This document shows positions 58,701 to 64,000 of a stretch of 64,000 nt of DNA, one piece after another. Source of the DNA: Oscarella lobularis (lineage: Eukaryota > Porifera > Homoscleromorpha > Homosclerophorida > Oscarellidae); assembly GCF_947507565.1 (NCBI RefSeq), contig NC_089185.1, positions 2,294,001 through 2,358,000 on the forward strand, given 5' to 3'. The position numbers and the translations under genes were made by a program. Position 1 is the stretch's first letter; each line of letters begins with the position of its first letter. The notes under the pieces were generated by a model. It made no database searches. It was not told where the DNA came from and saw nothing but the letters and a program-made list of their open reading frames with translations.

Positions 58701-60853
58701 ATTGTCGACAAACTACAATCAAGTTTATTGCCGCGACTGAGGAGTATTAGTAAAGCTTCTTCTCCTCTGAAAGCTCTTGAATCTAGCGGGATATATCTTC
58801 CGCGATTTGTTCGGTATGTCGTCGCGGTCCTGTTTGGCAAAAATGTTCAAGGCTTCATTAGGGTGAACAGCAAAGACGGAGATGCTTCGTTTTTGCAGGT
58901 GTCATCTGCTTCGCTGACATTTGCAGATGCACTAAACGACTTTCCCTCACTTGAAGAACAGGTTTATATTGGCGTTTAAACGAACTTTTACGCGAGATTT
59001 TTTACTCATCTCTTGATAGCTCAAGACTGATCATTGTCGCTTTTTCATTTCAAAAGTCTTTTTCAGTCTCATTGTTCGGTCAAACATTTACAGCGGTCTA
59101 CAGAAAGAAGTTCTTGACCAGTTTTTTAAGTTTCTTCATGGAATTGGAGAGGTATTGTGCTAAGAATGCATTCAGCTGAATGTAAGTCTCAGTTTAAATT
59201 TTAGATTATTGAATTTGGTGAAAACGTCATATTGGATCCCTCGTGGCTCTGTCACAACGTAATCGGTCCGATCATGTCACCAAATACTTTTCCGGTTCGT
59301 CTGGAAGGAGTCGATGACGGAGCAGTGAGTTCTGAGAGAGTTGAGCATGCTATTCGGCTGTTCAATAAGGATCAAAGCATTTTCTCAATTAAAGAGCTCA
59401 TGGAATTGCTTTGCAGTTTGGAAATTTGCTATCCAGTTCCGAACCAAGATAACGTTTATCGATTTCCCGCTCTCATGACAGAGCGACGTCGAGACGAGTT
59501 CTGGAAGGCAAACAAAAAGATGATCATATACGTAGGCCGTCGTCTCGAGTGCCACGATGAAACCGATATCATCGTTCCCGGAACCATTCCGTTTCTTCAG
59601 ACACGATCGGTCGTTCGTCTCGATCCTTCGCCGCTTGTTTGGAAAGACGGCATAATTTTGGAGAAACGATTAAACGAAATCACAATTGAAGGACTTATTG
59701 AACTAGACGAGGCAGCAAAAGCAATCGACGTTGTTGCTCGTGGCCCCGTCGATTCTGAAGCAGAGTGCTTCCACTTCGTCAACGAGATGCTGAACATGGT
59801 TCAGGAAGTGTTGGACGATAGGAGTCCGGGCACGATCACGGACCACAGTTTTTGCTTGAGTACGTCGGCGCTGAAAAAGTTGATGGTGAACCCACCAGCG
59901 CATAAACGGTTCCTGATTGAAAAAGCGAAATCGGATGACTCACCAGTCTCTACCATAATGAAGACGGAGAAATATACTGACACGCTTCGAGAGTTGTTGG
60001 TAGTGCCAACTGATCACTACTGCATGCTACCGAGAAAAGTCAAAGCCGGCCTCCTGACGACTTTAGATCTAAGTAACGAAAGCACTCATGTACTCGGTAA
60101 AGAATTGGGGCTGAAGGCGTCAGATGTCATAGCTTGTAGAGATTTTCACAGCGTTCTCCGCTTGTGGGACCAGCGTCTAAACGCATTGGTTTCAGATCTG
60201 GTTTCTTGCTTGCGCAAGTGCGACCTACTTGCTGCACTGTATGTCCTGAATTCTGATGCATCCTCCGTCCAGCTTTCGGACGAGGAGGTTTAAGACGTAA
60301 ACGATGGTTTTTATGACCTAAACTTTTACTTTAGGCTCTAGCAGCAGAAAAGGCTTTCATTTCTGCAGCAGCTTGTGGCTTAGAAGACCGCCAAAATGAC
60401 GCTCAAAAAGGGCCGCACGTAATGGGTATAGTACTTACATAATATTTCTGTGCATATAGAAGGCTTAAGTCTAGTTTGCCTCTAGATAATCAAGTTGTTA
60501 AAGCAGCCTCTTTGAGTTGTTCTCTTTCAGACTCTCCAGCCTCATTGGAAGATTTCCTCGATAGACCAGTTTCTCCGAAAGAACGATTTGAAGCAGCCAA
60601 GTGTATTCAAGCGAAGTGGGAATATATTGCAAGAATTTTGGGTCCCACGCCGTTTGATTCTAATGATTTGCATCCATTTGAGCAAAAGAAGGACGATCGC
60701 GCTCGTGCTCAGTTCATGCTCGACACTTGGTCAAACAAATTCGACGCAAAGGCAACCCGAAGGCATCTTATTAATGCAATGGTGACTGAAGAATACAGAG
60801 CTCAAGCTTGTAAGATCTTCCCCTTTTGGGCCAAATACACTAAGCCAAGCTAG
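52780..60853 (+). CDS. ROCO-C: ankyrin-Roc-COR-Death protein with a different death domain
   Basis: This is co-linear with ROCO-A and -B through the ankyrin exons (for example TALHHGCEAGNVDICSLLLD and LGKTPLHWACEFNKFDAVKL). The Roc exon is 58014-58628 (615 bp; GVAGAGKTTL, RTAGINI, DFAGQPNFHKTH, GSRGDKVS) and the COR long exon 59205-60287. The last exon begins in the same place (DNQVVK) but then reads DSPASLEDFLDRPVSPKERF, AKWEYIARILGPTPFD and MLDTWSNKFDAKATRRHLIN, a death domain that shares little with that of ROCO-A/B. The stop is at 60851. The second exon appears to end at a GC donor (GAG-GCACGT, near 53093) where the paralogues have GT. Ankyrin exons 18-20 are the most diverged. Function as for ROCO-A, with probably different death-fold partners. 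Confidence 0.85.
54463..54494. repeat. (TTAA)n microsatellite in a ROCO-C intron
   Basis: About eight TTAA units upstream of the ankyrin exon that begins NGETLFLVACKEGLL. Confidence 0.85.
58014..58628 (+). other. Roc GTPase domain of ROCO-C
   Basis: The frame is set by the splice acceptor at 58013, giving RYSRLKELGTTEPSKIKVCL ahead of the P-loop GVAGAGKTTL. It is 12 bp shorter than in ROCO-A/B, with the loss in the segment between P-loop and RTAG. Confidence 0.85.
60476..60853 (+). other. Death domain of ROCO-C (divergent)
   Basis: The helices AKCIQAKWEYIARILG, RAQFMLDTWSNKF and KATRRHLINAMVTEEYRAQA fit a death fold, with the Trp and the AT-x3-L motif in place. It is only weakly alignable with the ROCO-A/B version. 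Confidence 0.7.
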
Positions 60854-61267
60854 CTAATTAGCTCACAAGTTTTTGTAGTACATAGTAGTCACGTTGGTAG
60901 TATGTTTTTTCTTTATCACTTTTAATTAGGGCGACAGTGCCGCTGCATGGTATTGCTGCAATAATTTAATTAGCGTGTGATGTGTAATTGGTTTTATTAT
61001 AGTATGCTGTAGGACCACAGATCAATGTCTTGATTTGATCAATAATTAATAGCGCAGAGCATTTTGGCGTCGTCTTGTTAAAAACTGCTCGGAGAATGTC
61101 TGAAGGCAGCCCACTGGTTGTTCTATGATTATGCTAACACACAGATTTTATTGACAGGCTTATCCAAATACGCGCTTTGTTCAAGATGCGTTGCAATTAT
61201 GAATGCCAGAGGTTGTATGGGTTCCGCATTTTTTCATTCTCTAGTATTTAGAGACAGTTCCGTCAGC
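60854..61267. other. Intergenic between ROCO-C and the RNF213-like gene
   Basis: AT-rich spacer with no recognised gene. Confidence 0.4.
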
Positions 61268-61321
61268 AGAATGACGTCATGTGATCCGGGACCGCAGAAG
61301 CCTTCACAATCGAGCGTCGCC
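61268..61321 (+). promoter_or_regulatory. Proximal promoter of the RNF213-like gene
   Basis: TGACGTCAT (61272-61280) overlaps TCATGTGAT (61278-61286), about 35 bp before the chosen ATG at 61322. These are the same two words as in the ROCO-A/B/C promoters. Confidence 0.5.
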
Positions 61322-64000
61322 ATGTCCGACAGAGCAACGAAAGAGGCGAAAGTGGCGAAGAAAAGAAAAAAAGACGCTAAATTGAAGAACAAACTGACCT
61401 GTTGGCGAAAAGGAAATGCGAAGAAGCGTGAAAGTGCTTTGGCCGAAGACGAAAAATGTACGACAAGTTAATGCGGAATTTCAAGGCAGAATTTACGAGG
61501 CGTTCATTGCGTTTTCGCTATTAGAGGGGCCAGGGCTGTGGTTTTCCTGCTCTGTGATCACGTGATTTGATAACCCTTCGTTTATCGGTCGTAGCTCTCA
61601 TTGGCGTGAATAAGGATGATTTGGCCAGCAGCGTAGAGTCCGACAGAGAAGATGGAGAAGCAGCACAGGCTACTGGGCATAGAGCTACAGGTACAGCTAC
61701 AAACAATCTTCCTAACTTGAGGCGAAAATAGAACCTGCACATGCAGATCGTCGTGATTTCCCGGGGTCGTGTAGCGGTCTGACAGCCATTGGTATGGTAT
61801 ATCTTTTATGCCAGAAATGGAATAACTGTGATTGTCATTGAAAACAGGATCTGCGGATCATCAAGAAAACGCTTCAACTTCAGGTCAAGAGGTTCTTTTA
61901 GGGTATATTTTATTTGGATGAAACTGCTTTGCTCTGAGTGCGTGTCTGCTTGTCTTTATAGTTTGAAAAAGCCGCCTGATGGCAAGGGTCAAGATGTCAT
62001 TCCTCAAGGATCGTTTGCTGGTCGACGAGGAGTCAAAAGGCCGCCATCAAAAGATCAGCATTCGACTAATCGCAGCGGAAATAGTAAGAAGGTCGAGAGA
62101 GCGGTTGGATCTGAATCGCATGATGAAGGAAAGACGGTGAAATCTGAAAAGATGTGAGGACTACTAATACCTGAATTTATGTATGATAAGCTTTTCTTTT
62201 CTCTTCCTAGTAACAATGCAGAGAGTCTGAAGCATTATGAAGACAAAATCGCTTCTGCGGACAATAGAGGCAATACCCCGTCCGGGAAAGTAGACGGCAG
62301 TCAGGTGTCTGAGAAGAAAGGAGGCCGACAGCAATCCACTTCTAACAAGAGCAACAAAAACGGCATTGATAGCCGTAAGACCTCTGTGAAAGGAGGCGAG
62401 GAAACAACAGAGGAAAGAGGGGAGATTGAGCATGCCTCAACGTCAGTTATTATGCATTTACTGTAACTGTGATGAAGCGCAACTCTGGGGAATTTTAGGA
62501 ACGGTAGTAATGATCATACCCAAATCAGCCAACCACAGCTGTCTGACGAAGAAGCTATGAAGCAAGTTTTAGTGTTAGTTCTGTAGACTGTTTGTGATGT
62601 TAATTGTGGACGTCGCTTAGCGGTGATGAAACGGTTGGCTGTCAAACTGGAGCAGAGCGTAAAGGTGTTACCGTTTGGTTTCATGCTTTACTCTCCCCTC
62701 ATTGGCAATTGGATCAAAGAAACAAGAATCACGTAGTGAAAATCAGATTTGGCAATACAGATCTTGGAAATTGGAAAAAGAACTATGCAGAAATGGCAGT
62801 TTTAGATGAAGTGTAAGGCGCAGGTTTTTTTCTTTTGTTGTTTGCTATAGAGCGAGCGTTTAGAGATCACAAAGGCGAAACGTACCTGAAATTATGCGGA
62901 ACCTACACTTTTCCGCTTCGTTTGAGAGGATGTCAGATTCCGTACAAGTACGTCATCCTAAAGTCAAAAGCAGACCACACCTCTAAAGATCGCAAGGTGT
63001 ATGAGGACATTGGTAAAGGAAAGGAAGGAGGCAATTTAAACCGCGTCTTATGCATTTCTCGCGATTATGATCATGGCAAGTTTAATATTGAGTTGTCCGT
63101 ATCTTTTGCAGTATTCTTCCCTATTAGGCACATTTAATAAGTATGACGACGCTATTCATCCAGAGTTATCTAAAATTCGTAAAGTGGGAAAGGTATTATT
63201 CGGTGTTTCAGCTGCGCGTCAAGCTGACGGGCGAGACGCAACTATAAAGTCAATGCTTTCCAACTGGAAGAGTTTTCTCTGCAATGAGTCCAAAGGCAAT
63301 GGAACTGCGCAAGAGGCAGTTCAGTCGTTTTTGAAGATTACTAAGTCTCTGGTCTTTTATAAAGTTTTAGAAGACAAGCCTCATTGTCAGCCGTTTTCGA
63401 TTTCTCCAACCGGTTTTGTCCCAGAAAAGGTATTCCAAAGTTTCCTTGCGAATGGCTTACATCGACATTTTCCACTTTAGATGGTTTCAGAAGTGCTAAA
63501 GGCCGACATAGCACTGATAAAGGACCTCTCCTCGGACGCCAGGGAGACGGTTGTGTCTGCGATTGCCATAGCTATACTTATTGAAGACCTTAAACTTGAG
63601 AGTCAAATGGAAGCAAGTGACTTCGAGATTTTAGCCAGAAGCTTTTACGTTTCTCCTGATGTCAAAAATAAGACGTGTCCTTCTTATGACGCAGTTTTTG
63701 CTAATTTTCCTGACTTCCGACGGTTGGTTTTATTCTTGGTTTGTGCTGTATTCTATTTCTTTTTTATTTAGGCTTGCTCTCGGTGCCGTGACTTCCGTCT
63801 GTCATCGCGTCTGTCAGCTGCAATCACTTCAACCTCTTTGGCTGTTGGCAGTTCCACTAATTCATTTTTTATCAGACGTTGTTTGTCCGTTTGAGTCGCC
63901 CCGACACGGTGATCACAATGCCTTTTCGTGGTGGTCATTATGCGGCCTACACAAAGATATTATTGACTCCTACCGAAAGGAGACAAAGCCAAGGTTTTGA
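61322..64000 (+). CDS. RNF213-like giant E3 ligase, N-terminal part (runs off the window)
   Basis: The start ATG is at 61322 (MSDRATKEAKVAKKRKKDAK), a basic N-terminus; exon 1 joins in phase to 61596 (SLIGVNKDDLASSVESDRED). Low-complexity charged exons follow (61849-61882, about 61965-62155, 62210-62465). A CBM20-like carbohydrate-binding module spans about 62610-63060: GVTVWFHALLSPHWQLDQ, then HVVKIRFGNTDLGNWKK and QIPYKYVILKSKADH ... NLNRVLCIS, as in the N-terminal region of RNF213. The helical part (63150-64000) has LWLLAVPLIHFLSD and WWSLCGLHKDII, again an RNF213-type segment before the dynein-like AAA core. The AAA and RING parts lie beyond the window. RNF213 proteins ubiquitinate lipid and protein targets, bind lipid droplets and act in antimicrobial defence in vertebrates. 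Exon borders between 61.7 and 62.6 kb are uncertain. Confidence 0.7.

Overview
The window is eukaryotic and almost certainly animal. Reading frames are split by short GT-AG introns (mostly 45-80 bp). The protein families are ankyrin-Roc-COR-Death proteins, SAM domains, an RNF213-like giant E3, a RAG1 N-terminal-like transposase and a very-large-GTPase-like tail. Compact introns plus this mix point to an early-branching marine animal, with a sponge (perhaps homoscleromorph) as my best guess; the species is inferred, not proven. There is one 200-base assembly gap (20877-21076). Exon borders were placed by eye from GT/AG signals and paralogue comparison.

Layout. 1-165: last two exons of an unknown gene. 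230-3905: a decayed KDZ-type DNA transposon (minus strand) with a divergent Ulp1-protease/PHD companion (plus strand). 4106-4274: a 22-bp tandem repeat. 4620-8545: a broken APE/RT LINE on the minus strand. 8611-9240: a broken BTB-BACK-Kelch fragment. 9585-9887: a short inverted-repeat element with a target duplication. 10680-12352: a truncated Ty3/gypsy-like element joined to a very-large-GTPase-like C-terminal fragment (12376-12986). 15714-19291 (minus): a multi-exon transposase gene that starts with a RAG1-like N-terminal region and RING and ends in a DDE-type core; several lesions make it a probable pseudogene. 19534-19830: a small inverted-repeat element filled with AAAATCGTC-like repeats.

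From 22 kb on, the window is a head-to-tail array of ROCO-family genes. ROCO-1 (22.1-23.5 kb) is a short copy. A tandem-SAM gene (23530-25570) starts directly behind it. ROCO-2 (about 26.1-30.4 kb) is eroded. After a fold-back repeat element (30663-33207) come three large, nearly co-linear paralogues: ROCO-A (33409-41209), ROCO-B (41451-52507) and ROCO-C (52780-60853). Each has about 39 exons, about 30 ankyrin repeats with roughly one repeat per exon, one Roc GTPase exon, a COR region and a C-terminal death domain. This is the DAPK1 architecture without the kinase. ROCO-B carries a 3.1-kb repeat insertion in one intron. An RNF213-like gene begins at 61.3 kb and runs off the window.

How the genes may work together (inference): the ANK-Roc-COR-Death proteins look like ligand-sensing GTPase switches that signal through death-fold contacts. 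The same CRE-like and TCATGTGA promoter elements precede ROCO-A, -B, -C and the RNF213-like gene, which suggests shared control, perhaps of defence or cell-death responses. The first 21 kb is mainly a graveyard of unrelated mobile elements.
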